Source of the DNA: JBPEWY01 sp052032225
Lineage (GTDB): Bacteria > Bacteroidota > Bacteroidia > Flavobacteriales > Flavobacteriaceae
DNA length: 18,166 nt
Direction of reading: 5' to 3'
Assembly (NCBI GenBank): GCA_052032225.1
Contig: JBPEWY010000010.1
Coordinates: forward strand, 1 to 18,166
Notes under the pieces: generated by a model
What the model was told of the DNA's origin: nothing
Seen by the model: the letters and a program-made list of their open reading frames with translations, nothing else
The model's database searches: none
Shown here: piece by piece, positions 1-7,250 of the stretch
Position numbering within the stretch: position 1 is the stretch's first letter
Layout of the letters: each line of letters starts with the position of its first letter
Program-made: the position numbers and the translations under genes

Positions 1-547
1 AAGACAAGGCCATACCTAACCCTAACAGGTAAGCACCAGATTGCGGGTATGAATGTGCTGTAAAATTTAAAATGTCTTTAGAGCCAAATAAAGGAGGTTG
101 GAAGCCCATTATGGAGCCATCTGGGTTGGTAAATTTCATAATGGCTTTCGGGTCTAAATCATGACCGTAATCATATTCCCATAAATAAAAATCATAAATA
201 CCGGCAGCAGCTAATAAAACCATTATAATCCCCCAAATTAAATACCACTTGTAATTTGCTTTTAGTGCTGCTAATAATCCTAAAACAGACATGGTAATAA
301 TTACAGCAGGAAATATTTTAAACTCCGGAATACTTTCTGGAATATACTTCATGCCAACATAGTGGTTCATTAAGTTAATGTTTTGTATATCGTGCGGATG
401 CGCATCAGCAAAATCATTAATGTAAATGTACATTCCCAGTGGTGTTGGGTATTGCGGAGCCTCGAGTGTAATATTCCATAGCGGTAAAACAAACAATGCT
501 AAGGGTAAAAGGGCTCCTAACATCATCAATAATCGAGATGTTTTCAT
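1..547 (-). CDS. Nos-cluster integral membrane protein, partial (3' end beyond window)
   Basis: Open frame of 182 codons starting at the ATG complementary to 545-547 and running off the left edge without a stop. The N-terminus (residues 1-24) is a signal anchor or first membrane helix. Further hydrophobic segments lie at about 76-95 and 101-121, and a fourth begins near 170. The loop between the first two helices is rich in His and Asn (AHPHDIQNINLMNHYVG, about residues 49-65), possibly for metal or heme binding. It follows nosZ on the same strand after a 98-bp gap with a stem-loop. Polytopic membrane proteins directly after nosZ are usual in clade II (atypical) nos clusters, where one is called NosB; whether this is that protein I cannot show. 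A role in electron supply to NosZ or its maturation is inferred from position only. Confidence 0.75.
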   Translation of the reverse strand, partial: MKTSRLLMMLGALLPLALFVLPLWNITLEAPQYPTPLGMYIYINDFADAHPHDIQNINLMNHYVGMKYIPESIPEFKIFPAVIITMSVLGLLAALKANYKWYLIWGIIMVLLAAAGIYDFYLWEYDYGHDLDPKAIMKFTNPDGSIMGFQPPLFGSKDILNFTAHSYPQSGAYLLGLGMALS

Positions 548-577
548 AGTGGTAATATTTTAAAGAGATTGTTATAA

Positions 578-624
578 AGAAAGCGGGTTCTTTGGTTTGG
601 GTTAGTAAACTGAACCCGCTTTCT
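578..624 (-). terminator. Intercistronic stem-loop between nosZ and the downstream membrane-protein gene
   Basis: Perfect 13-bp inverted repeat: AGAAAGCGGGTTC at 578-590 and its complement at 612-624, with a 21-nt loop that can form an inner GTTT/AAAC pairing. On the minus strand it begins 21 nt after the nosZ stop and is followed by only a short interrupted T-run (TTTCTTTAT). It could act as a partial intrinsic terminator or as a 3' mRNA-stabilising hairpin that makes nosZ more abundant than the gene behind it. The structure is seen directly; its role is inferred. Confidence 0.7.
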
Positions 625-645
625 AACTAGTTACAGTAAATTATG

Positions 646-2616
646 CTATTCTATATCTTCTCCAACAGACCAAGCTAATTTTACATTAGAGTCTTTAGGA
701 GATACTCTTACGTAACCTTGCATTTCTTGGTGAAGTGCAGAACAGAAATCGGTACAATAAAACGGCCATACACCCACTTGTTTAGGTTCCCACACAAAAG
801 TTTCTGTTTGCCCGGGCATAATTAAAAGCTCTGAGGTGTTTGCGCCAATCATACTAATTCCGTGAGGCACATCATAATCTTGCTCTAAGTTGGTTACGTG
901 AAAGTAAACCTTGTCGCCCACTTTAATACCTTCTATATTATCTGGTGCAAAGTGGCTTCTAATAGTGGTCATGTAAACATGCACTATATTACCATCACGT
1001 TCTACACGAGTTTCTGCTTCGCTTTTTACAGCATATGGGTGCTCGTTTTCGTCTAGTTTAAATATTTTTTTAGAACGAGGCTTAATTAAATCGGCCGGGC
1101 AACCAGCTGCATAGTGAGGTTCACCAACAGTAGGGAAATCTAATAACAGCTCCATTTTATCACCAGAAATATCATAAAGCTGGGCAGATTGAGTAACTTC
1201 CGGACCGGTTGGTAAATAACGGTCTTTAGTAATTTTATTCATAGCTAAAACATACTTACCAAATGGCTTTCTAGAGTTACCTCCCGGAATCATTAAGTGC
1301 CCAACAGAGTAGTAGCAAGGCTGTCTATCTACCACTTCCCAAGTACCAACCTTCCATTTTACAACTTCAGATGAGATAAAGAAGGTAGTATAGGCAAATC
1401 CTTTGTCATCAAACTCTGTATGTAATGGCCCTAAGCCTGGCTGTTCTACCACACCGGCAAGCACATCTTCGAAGTTTAAAATTGGAATACCATATGCTTC
1501 TCCGGCAAACTTTTCGTTTTCAATAGCATCGAGCATTTTTGTAAACGAGTGTACGGTTAAGTTAGCAGAAAGTTTACCGTTACCCACAATATATTCTCCG
1601 GTAGGATCAACATCACAACCGTGAGGAGATTTAGGAGTAGGCAGTAAGTATACTAATCCGGGGAGCTCACTGGCATCTAATATTCTAACTTCTTTTTTCA
1701 TGGTAGAAGTAGCCATGTGCTTTTTCTCATCATAAACATTGTGAGCGTAGTTAGCCGGCATAGTTTTAAACTTACCTTGTTTTATGTATTCTTCGGCTTT
1801 TTTCCAGTTAACGGCAGCAATAAAGTCTTTATCATTTTGCGATGCATTAACTTCCATTAACGTGCTGGCTTCTTCTGAGTTATATGTAGAGAAGAAGAAC
1901 CAACCGTGCGATTTGCCTCTACCCGGGTGTGCTAAATCGTAATCAAATCCGGGCATTAGAATTTGAAACTCTAAATTCATTCGTCCATCTTCCGGAGCAA
2001 CAGAAATAAAAGATAATGTGCCTTTAAAGTTTCCTTTGTATTCTTTAATAGGCATATCGCGTTGCGGAACAGGAACAGAAAAACGTGTTCCGGCAACAAC
2101 ATACTCTGTGTTTTCTGTTACAAAAGACGAACTGTGGTTACCTGCACTATTAGGAATCTCTATAATTTCTGTGGTTTCAAAGGTAGAGAGGTCTATTTTA
2201 GCAATACGCGGGGTATTGTTACCATTAATAAACACCCATCTACCATCTATTTCTCCGTTAGTTTGAGAGATATCCGGATGGTGTGCATCATCCCAAGGCA
2301 CAAAACCATGCGAAGTGTTTAACATGGGTTTAGTTTCTTCGTTATAACCCCAAGCTTTTTCTGCATCTTGAGAGAATACAGGAATTACTTTAAATAATCT
2401 TCCCGAAGGTAAGCCGTAAACAGATAACTGTCCGCTAAATCCTCCAGAAACAAATGCATAAAACTCATCGTGTTCTCCCGGGGCTACATATACTTTTTCT
2501 GCAGCACTACTGGCTAAGGCCCCAGAGTTTTTATCGGATTTAGAAGCGTTGTTACAACTTGTAAAAACCAAAGAGAGGCTTACAATTGCTACGCTAATTT
2601 TTAAAATGTTTTTCAT
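646..2616 (-). CDS. nosZ: Nitrous oxide reductase NosZ (clade II type, Sec/lipoprotein signal)
   Basis: 656 residues. Reduces N2O to N2 outside the cytoplasmic membrane, the last step of denitrification. All expected copper ligands are visible. The CuZ histidines are H112 and H113 (DDAHHPD), H161, H332 (SPHGCD), H399 (GPLHTEFD), H440 (SVGHLM) and H501 (GEPHYA). The CuA ligands in the C-terminal cupredoxin domain are H585, C621, C625, H629 and M632 (CTDFCSALHQEM). The N-terminus is a short Sec-type signal with Cys21 after a hydrophobic core (LVFTSC), not a twin-arginine signal, which fits the atypical clade found in Bacteroidota. The Cys suggests lipid anchoring, though the -3 position is a weak lipobox. 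It is third in a minus-strand set after the cytochrome c and FAS1 genes, 27 bp behind the latter. Identification is very secure; lipidation is inferred. Confidence 0.98.
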   Translation of the reverse strand: MKNILKISVAIVSLSLVFTSCNNASKSDKNSGALASSAAEKVYVAPGEHDEFYAFVSGGFSGQLSVYGLPSGRLFKVIPVFSQDAEKAWGYNEETKPMLNTSHGFVPWDDAHHPDISQTNGEIDGRWVFINGNNTPRIAKIDLSTFETTEIIEIPNSAGNHSSSFVTENTEYVVAGTRFSVPVPQRDMPIKEYKGNFKGTLSFISVAPEDGRMNLEFQILMPGFDYDLAHPGRGKSHGWFFFSTYNSEEASTLMEVNASQNDKDFIAAVNWKKAEEYIKQGKFKTMPANYAHNVYDEKKHMATSTMKKEVRILDASELPGLVYLLPTPKSPHGCDVDPTGEYIVGNGKLSANLTVHSFTKMLDAIENEKFAGEAYGIPILNFEDVLAGVVEQPGLGPLHTEFDDKGFAYTTFFISSEVVKWKVGTWEVVDRQPCYYSVGHLMIPGGNSRKPFGKYVLAMNKITKDRYLPTGPEVTQSAQLYDISGDKMELLLDFPTVGEPHYAAGCPADLIKPRSKKIFKLDENEHPYAVKSEAETRVERDGNIVHVYMTTIRSHFAPDNIEGIKVGDKVYFHVTNLEQDYDVPHGISMIGANTSELLIMPGQTETFVWEPKQVGVWPFYCTDFCSALHQEMQGYVRVSPKDSNVKLAWSVGEDIE

Positions 2617-2643
2617 AGTTTATAAAATTTACATTAAGTGATG

Positions 2644-3222
2644 TTATTCGTTAGAAGGGGGTAGTAACACTTTATCTATTACATGTACAATACCGTTTCC
2701 GGCAGGCACACTCGCAATAATTCTGGCGCCTCCAATAATTGGTTCGCCATCTTTAACCTCTACAGGTACATATTGGTTGTTTGCTTGCCCTAATTGCTTA
2801 AACTTTGTTAAAAAATCTTTGCTTAGGTTACCGGGTGTTACATGAAATTTTAAAATATCTGCCAGCTGGTTTTTGTTTTCCGGCTTTAACAGATTTTCTA
2901 CAGTACCTTCCGGTAAAGCATTAAAAGCTTCGTTTGTTGGTGCAAAAACAGTAAGTGGGCCGGCATTAACTAAGGCATTTTCTAATTCTGCAGCTTGTAC
3001 TGCAGCTACTAAAGTGCTATGGTCTTCAGACCCGATAGCAATTTGTAGTACATTTGGTTTTGCCTCATCATCTGTTATAAAGGCCTGGCCTTGTTTTTTA
3101 CCGTTGTCGGTATTTTCTACACTGGTAGTGTTTGGCTGGTCGTTCTCTTTGGTTTGATTTTTACACGAGATAAAAACCAAAACCATTAGAAAGGCAATGA
3201 GAATGTTAATACGGGTTTTCAT
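2644..3222 (-). CDS. Fasciclin (FAS1) domain lipoprotein of the nos cluster
   Basis: 192 residues. Residues 1-20 form a lipoprotein signal (hydrophobic core, then FISC with Cys20), followed by a polar linker to about residue 50. A single FAS1 domain spans about 55-190, with the H1-like motif TVFAPTNEAF at 91-100 and an H2-like segment FHVTPG at 126-131; it ends VIDKVLLPP, usual for the family. FAS1 domains mediate adhesion or protein-protein contact; no enzymatic residues are seen. It sits 6 bp after the cytochrome c gene and 27 bp before nosZ, so it is almost certainly co-transcribed with both. A scaffold or docking role for NosZ and its electron donor is my inference from position. The FAS1 call is secure; its function is unknown. 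Confidence 0.93.
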   Translation of the reverse strand: MKTRINILIAFLMVLVFISCKNQTKENDQPNTTSVENTDNGKKQGQAFITDDEAKPNVLQIAIGSEDHSTLVAAVQAAELENALVNAGPLTVFAPTNEAFNALPEGTVENLLKPENKNQLADILKFHVTPGNLSKDFLTKFKQLGQANNQYVPVEVKDGEPIIGGARIIASVPAGNGIVHVIDKVLLPPSNE

Positions 3223-3228
3223 ACGGTT

Positions 3229-3741
3229 TTATTTTAAGGTTCTAAAGTATTCTAATACTGCTCTGGCTTCGTCTTCGGTAAGATTTTGGTTAGCCATGGG
3301 AGAACCATTAAATTCTATTAAAAGCTCTTTTGCTAAAGGATCTTTTTGAACCATCTCTTCCGGATTTAAAATCATATTCATAACCCATTCCGGAGATCTT
3401 CTTTCTAGTATTCCTTTAGGAGCCGGACCAATAAACTTTTTGTCTGGTCTGTGGCATGCTGCACAAAGTTTTTTAAACACTTCTTCTCCTTTTGCTGCTA
3501 AATCATTATCAATAGTTTCTGGGAGCGTTAGGTTTTTAATGGGTCCAACGCCTTTAGTAGACAAATCAACTCTTTTAGAGGCCGGAATTTTGTCTTCAAC
3601 TTTTTTCTCTACTTTTTTTGTAGTAGTGGCTTTACGTTCGTAGGTGAATCCTTTTTTCTCTGCTTTTTCTTCTTTTCCTCCGCAACCTATCATTAAAAAG
3701 GCTAAACATAATGCGGTGATAAATGTTACAGTTGGTTTCAT
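3229..3741 (-). CDS. Lipoprotein monoheme cytochrome c, probable electron donor to NosZ
   Basis: 170 residues. Lipoprotein signal with Cys20 (LMIGC), then a Lys/Glu/Thr-rich linker (about 21-60), then a class I cytochrome c domain (about 80-170). The heme-binding motif CAACH is at 93-97 and the likely distal ligand is Met149 (NGSPMANQNLT), followed by the usual C-terminal helix (EDEARAVLEYFRTLK). It is the first gene of the minus-strand nos set; the FAS1 gene starts 6 bp after its stop. A membrane-tethered cytochrome on a flexible charged linker fits delivery of electrons to NosZ's CuA. Its promoter is probably the TAnnTTTG element at 3764-3771, with a CRP/FNR-like palindrome upstream. The cytochrome call is secure; the partner is inferred from context. 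Confidence 0.95.
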   Translation of the reverse strand: MKPTVTFITALCLAFLMIGCGGKEEKAEKKGFTYERKATTTKKVEKKVEDKIPASKRVDLSTKGVGPIKNLTLPETIDNDLAAKGEEVFKKLCAACHRPDKKFIGPAPKGILERRSPEWVMNMILNPEEMVQKDPLAKELLIEFNGSPMANQNLTEDEARAVLEYFRTLK

Positions 3742-3763
3742 AGTATTTGATTTTATTCAGAAA

Positions 3764-3771
3764 CAAAACTA
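3764..3771 (-). promoter_or_regulatory. -7 promoter element of the cytochrome c-FAS1-nosZ transcript
   Basis: TAGTTTTG on the minus strand matches the Bacteroidota -7 consensus TAnnTTTG exactly. Transcription would start about 4-7 nt downstream (near 3757-3760), giving a leader of roughly 16-19 nt before the ATG at 3741. No good -33 TTTG is seen at the usual spacing, which fits dependence on an activator. Confidence 0.55.
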
Positions 3772-3789
3772 TTACCTGTAACTCGTTTA

Positions 3790-3811
3790 AAATATGACAA
3801 ATATCATATTT
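3790..3811. promoter_or_regulatory. 22-bp CRP/FNR-like palindrome in the nos control region
   Basis: AAATATGA at 3790-3797 and its exact complement TCATATTT at 3804-3811, separated by 6 nt. The core TGA-N6-TCA has the spacing of CRP/FNR-family sites, and the arms differ from the E. coli CRP consensus AAATGTGA-N6-TCACATTT by one base per arm. Its centre (3800.5) is about 41 bp upstream of the predicted nos start, the class II activator position. The regulator itself is not visible in this window. Confidence 0.65.
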
Positions 3812-3827
3812 AAGACAAAAAAGTCTT
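3812..3827. promoter_or_regulatory. Second inverted repeat, candidate operator for the Rrf2-family gene
   Basis: AAGAC-AAAAAA-GTCTT, 5-bp arms with a 6-nt spacer, directly abutting the 22-bp palindrome; the centres are 19 bp apart. It lies just upstream of the -7 element of the Rrf2-type gene, so a bound protein would block that promoter. Autoregulation by the Rrf2 protein is a guess. The arms are short and could be chance. Confidence 0.35.
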
Positions 3828-3830
3828 TTT

Positions 3831-3838
3831 TATATTTG
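3831..3838 (+). promoter_or_regulatory. -7 promoter element of the Rrf2-family regulator gene
   Basis: TATATTTG matches TAnnTTTG exactly. Predicted start is near 3843-3845, giving a leader of about 20 nt before the ATG at 3864. Confidence 0.5.
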
Positions 3839-3863
3839 TTAACTCAAAAACTGCAGCAGATTA

Positions 3864-4295
3864 ATGTTTTCTAAAACTTCTAAATACGCTATAAAAGCAG
3901 TTCTTTTTTTGGCTTTACACACTACAGAAAAAAGGAAAGTAGCCGTAAAAGAAATAGCAAAATATATAAATGTTCCCCAGCCGTATATGGCTAAAATTTT
4001 ACAAGAGCTTTCACGGCAAAACATAATCTCGTCGGTAAGAGGTCCTAAAGGAGGATTTTATTTAAGCGATGAGAACAAAAATCAACCTTTAATGCAAATT
4101 ATAAGTGCTATAGAAGGCCATCAGAAAGTATATGAATGTGCACTAAGTTTAGAAGAATGTAACAAAAACAAACCTTGTCCGATACATAATTTAATTGTAG
4201 AATCTAAAGAAAAGCTACTGGAAAATTTAAAAACAAAAACCATTTTAGATTTAGCAGAAAAGGTAAAAAATGGAGAGGCATACCTACCCGATTAA
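3864..4295 (+). CDS. Rrf2-family transcriptional regulator (IscR/NsrR-like, Fe-S type)
   Basis: 143 residues, the usual Rrf2 length. The N-terminal winged helix-turn-helix (about 1-65) shows the family signatures SKYAIKAVLFLA, a recognition-helix region NVPQPYMAKILQELSR, and the wing SSVRGPKGGFYL. Three cysteines, C92, C99 and C105 (spacing X6, X5), match the cluster-ligand positions of IscR and NsrR, so it probably carries an iron-sulfur cluster sensing NO, oxygen or iron status. It is divergent from the nos genes across a 122-bp control region, so control of N2O reduction is likely but unproven. Iron-sulfur homeostasis is an alternative, but no isc or suf gene is in view. Family call secure; ligand and targets inferred. 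Confidence 0.92.
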   Translation: MFSKTSKYAIKAVLFLALHTTEKRKVAVKEIAKYINVPQPYMAKILQELSRQNIISSVRGPKGGFYLSDENKNQPLMQIISAIEGHQKVYECALSLEECNKNKPCPIHNLIVESKEKLLENLKTKTILDLAEKVKNGEAYLPD

Positions 4296-4414
4296 CTCGA
4301 TTTTTTTAAGCATATAGCAGCTAACTGTTTATTAACTTCTACTTCAACTTTTTTTAATTGTTAAAAACATTTTAATTCCTTGTAGAATTTGTGAGTCATA
4401 AATACGAAATGTTG

Positions 4415-4422
4415 TATTTTTG
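4415..4422 (+). promoter_or_regulatory. -7 promoter element upstream of sucA
   Basis: TATTTTTG matches TAnnTTTG exactly, with a TTTG at 4388-4391 upstream at slightly long spacing (23 nt). The implied leader is about 33 nt. The rest of the 165-bp gap after the Rrf2 gene is AT-rich with no other clear signal. Confidence 0.5.
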
Positions 4423-4460
4423 AACAAATTTTGTCAAAACGAAAGAGACAGACATAAACC

Positions 4461-7223
4461 ATGGATAAATATTCCTTTTTAAATGCTGCTCATACAGCAT
4501 ATTTTGCTGAACTATACGAACAATATTTGCAAAATCCGGATAGTGTAGAACCCAGCTGGCGTGCTTTTTTTCAGGGGTACGATTTTGGGTCGGAAAACTA
4601 CGGGTTAGATGGAGAAATTGTTGAAGGAGTTTCTACGCAAATTCCGGAGCATGTACAAAAAGAATTTCAGGTTGTACAACTTATAAATAGTTACAGAACT
4701 CGCGGACATTTGTTTACAAAAACAAATCCGGTTAGAGAGCGTAGAAAATATACCCCAACGTTAGACATTAAAAACTTCGGATTAACCGAAGAAGATTTAG
4801 ACACTGTTTTTAATGCAGGCGAAACTTTAGGCATTGGCGCGCAAACGCTAAGAGAAATTATTAGACATCTTGAAGCAATTTATTGTGATGCCATTGGTAT
4901 AGAATATATGTACATAAGGCAGCCTGAAGAAATAGATTGGATTCAGAAAAAATTAAACATAAACGATAACCACCCGAACTTTACCAAAGCGCAAAAACTA
5001 CATATTTTAAAGAAGCTAAATGAAGCGGTGGTTTTTGAAAACTTTTTACACACCAAATATGTTGGTCAGAAAAGATTTTCTCTAGAAGGAGGAGAGTCAC
5101 TTATTCCGGCATTAGATGCTGTAATAGAAAAAGCAGCAGATTATGGTGTTAAAGAGTTTGTAATGGGAATGGCACACCGTGGAAGGCTAAATACATTAAC
5201 CAATATATTTGGTAAATCGGCTAAAGATATATTTAGTGAATTTGAAGGGAAAGACTACGAACAAGAAGTTTTTGATGGTGATGTTAAATACCATTTAGGC
5301 TGGACCAGCAACCGAAAAACAGACTCCGGGAAACTTATAAATTTAAATATTGCGCCAAATCCTTCACACTTAGAAACAGTTGGAGCAGTTGTAGAAGGTA
5401 TTGCACGTGCAAAACAAGACGATAAATATCCTGACAACGCATCGCAAGTATTACCAATTATTGTACATGGCGATGCTGCGATAGCCGGGCAAGGTATAGT
5501 TTACGAAGTGGTTCAAATGGCTGGTTTAGATGGTTATAAAACCAATGGTACTATTCATATAGTAGTAAATAACCAAGTTGGTTTTACAACCAATTATCTG
5601 GATGGCCGTTCCAGCACCTATTGTACCGATGTAGCTAAAGTAACATTATCTCCCGTTTTACATGTTAATGCAGATGATGTAGAAGCGGTTGTACATGCAG
5701 TATTATTTGCTTTAGATTTTAGAATGCAGTTTAAACGCGATGTGTTTATAGATTTACTTGGTTACAGAAAGTACGGTCATAATGAAGGAGATGAGCCTCG
5801 CTTTACACAACCTAAACTTTACAAAGCAATTGCAAAACATAAAAACCCAAGAGATATTTACGCAGAAAAGTTACTACAAGAAGGCGTAATTAATAAAGAA
5901 TACTTAAAAGAGCTCGAAGCAAACTACAGAGCAACTTTAGAAGAAGAATTTGAAGATTCCAGAAAAACTTCAAAAACGGTAATCACTCCGTTTATGCAAG
6001 ACGAGTGGGAAGATTTTGAGTATGTTACCGAAGAAAAAATGATGGAGCCAATAGATACCACATGCTCAAAAGAAACACTTGCTAAAATTACCAAAGTGCT
6101 ATCTACGTTGCCTGAGGACAAAAAATTTATCAGAAAAATAGAGCGGTTAATTGAGTCTAGGCAAAAAATGTTTGATGACAATAAGCTCGATTGGTCTATG
6201 GCAGAGCATTTAGCATATGGTACTTTGCTAGAAGAAGGCTTTGATGTTAGAATATCTGGGCAAGATGTAGAAAGAGGAACCTTCTCTCATCGTCATGCTG
6301 TAATAAAAGTAGAAGACAGCGAAGAAGAAATTATCTTGCACAACAACATAAGTGAAAACCAAGGTAAGTTTTATATATACAACTCATTATTATCAGAATA
6401 CGGAGTTGTAGGTTTTGATTATGGGTATGCCATGGCAAGCCCAAAAACACTTACCATTTGGGAGGCGCAGTTTGGAGATTTCAGTAACGGTGCTCAAATC
6501 ATGATAGATCAGTACATATCGTCTGCCGAAGATAAATGGAAAGTACAAAACGGGTTAGTAATGTTACTGCCACATGGTTACGAGGGGCAAGGAGCAGAGC
6601 ACTCATCGGCAAGAATGGAACGTTACTTACAGCTTTGCGCTAAAGACAATATGTATGTGGCAGATTGTACCACTCCGGCAAACATGTTTCATTTGTTACG
6701 CAGGCAAATGAAAGCTAAATTTAGAAAACCTCTTATAGTGTTCACGCCAAAAAGTTTACTGCGTCATCCAAGAGTAGTATCTACGGTAGATGAGTTTGCA
6801 AACGGAAGTTTTCAAATGGTTATAGACGATGCTACCGTAACCCCTAAAAAAGTAAAAACCCTAGTGTTTGTAACCGGTAAGTTTTATTATGATTTGCTAG
6901 AAGAAAGAGAAAAATTAAATAGAGAAGATGTAGCTTTAGTAAGAATAGAGCAATTGTTCCCACTTCCTGTAAATCAAATCAGAGAAATACTTAAAAAGTA
7001 TGCCCATGTAGATGATGTAGTTTGGGCGCAAGAAGAGCCCAGAAACATGGGGGCGTATAGCCATATGTTAATGCATTTAGAAGAAGCACGTTCGTTTAGA
7101 GCGGCTACCAGAAGACCGTATGCAGCACCGGCTGCCGGAAGTGCTACACGATCTAAACGTAGACATCAGGAAGTAATAGATTATGTGTTTGATAAAACAA
7201 AAAATAATCAAAGAAGAAAATAA
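4461..7223 (+). CDS. sucA: 2-oxoglutarate dehydrogenase E1 component (SucA)
   Basis: 920 residues, close to E. coli SucA (933). Thiamine-diphosphate-dependent decarboxylase of the TCA cycle that transfers the succinyl group to the lipoyl arm of E2. Residues 1-45 are the short N-terminal 2-oxoglutarate dehydrogenase segment (SFLNAAHTAYFAELYEQY). Next come the E1 catalytic domain with AHRGRLNTL, the ThDP/Mg motif beginning HGDAA at 336 and running to NNQVGFTT at 370-377, the transketolase-like pyrimidine-binding domain (GYEGQGAEHSSARMER), and the C-terminal domain (QEEPRNMGAYSHM). The start is supported by this conserved N-terminus. sucB follows after 27 bp, so the two form an operon. No E3 (lpd) or sucCD is present in the window. 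Nothing unusual was seen. Confidence 0.98.
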   Translation: MDKYSFLNAAHTAYFAELYEQYLQNPDSVEPSWRAFFQGYDFGSENYGLDGEIVEGVSTQIPEHVQKEFQVVQLINSYRTRGHLFTKTNPVRERRKYTPTLDIKNFGLTEEDLDTVFNAGETLGIGAQTLREIIRHLEAIYCDAIGIEYMYIRQPEEIDWIQKKLNINDNHPNFTKAQKLHILKKLNEAVVFENFLHTKYVGQKRFSLEGGESLIPALDAVIEKAADYGVKEFVMGMAHRGRLNTLTNIFGKSAKDIFSEFEGKDYEQEVFDGDVKYHLGWTSNRKTDSGKLINLNIAPNPSHLETVGAVVEGIARAKQDDKYPDNASQVLPIIVHGDAAIAGQGIVYEVVQMAGLDGYKTNGTIHIVVNNQVGFTTNYLDGRSSTYCTDVAKVTLSPVLHVNADDVEAVVHAVLFALDFRMQFKRDVFIDLLGYRKYGHNEGDEPRFTQPKLYKAIAKHKNPRDIYAEKLLQEGVINKEYLKELEANYRATLEEEFEDSRKTSKTVITPFMQDEWEDFEYVTEEKMMEPIDTTCSKETLAKITKVLSTLPEDKKFIRKIERLIESRQKMFDDNKLDWSMAEHLAYGTLLEEGFDVRISGQDVERGTFSHRHAVIKVEDSEEEIILHNNISENQGKFYIYNSLLSEYGVVGFDYGYAMASPKTLTIWEAQFGDFSNGAQIMIDQYISSAEDKWKVQNGLVMLLPHGYEGQGAEHSSARMERYLQLCAKDNMYVADCTTPANMFHLLRRQMKAKFRKPLIVFTPKSLLRHPRVVSTVDEFANGSFQMVIDDATVTPKKVKTLVFVTGKFYYDLLEEREKLNREDVALVRIEQLFPLPVNQIREILKKYAHVDDVVWAQEEPRNMGAYSHMLMHLEEARSFRAATRRPYAAPAAGSATRSKRRHQEVIDYVFDKTKNNQRRK

Positions 7224-7250
7224 CCAAGAACAAAATAAAATTATAGAATA

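Noticed and set aside
3797..3804. GATATTTG on the minus strand as the nos promoter
   Set aside because: It has one mismatch to TAnnTTTG and sits inside the palindrome; the exact match at 3764-3771 with a short leader is better.
3839..4024. 61-residue open frame on the minus strand over the Rrf2-type gene
   Set aside because: It is antisense to a well-supported gene with no recognisable domain; a shadow frame.
4351..4367. TTTTTAA-TTG-TTAAAAA inverted repeat after the Rrf2-type gene
   Set aside because: Only A/T pairs, a 3-nt loop and no T-run after it; not called as a terminator.
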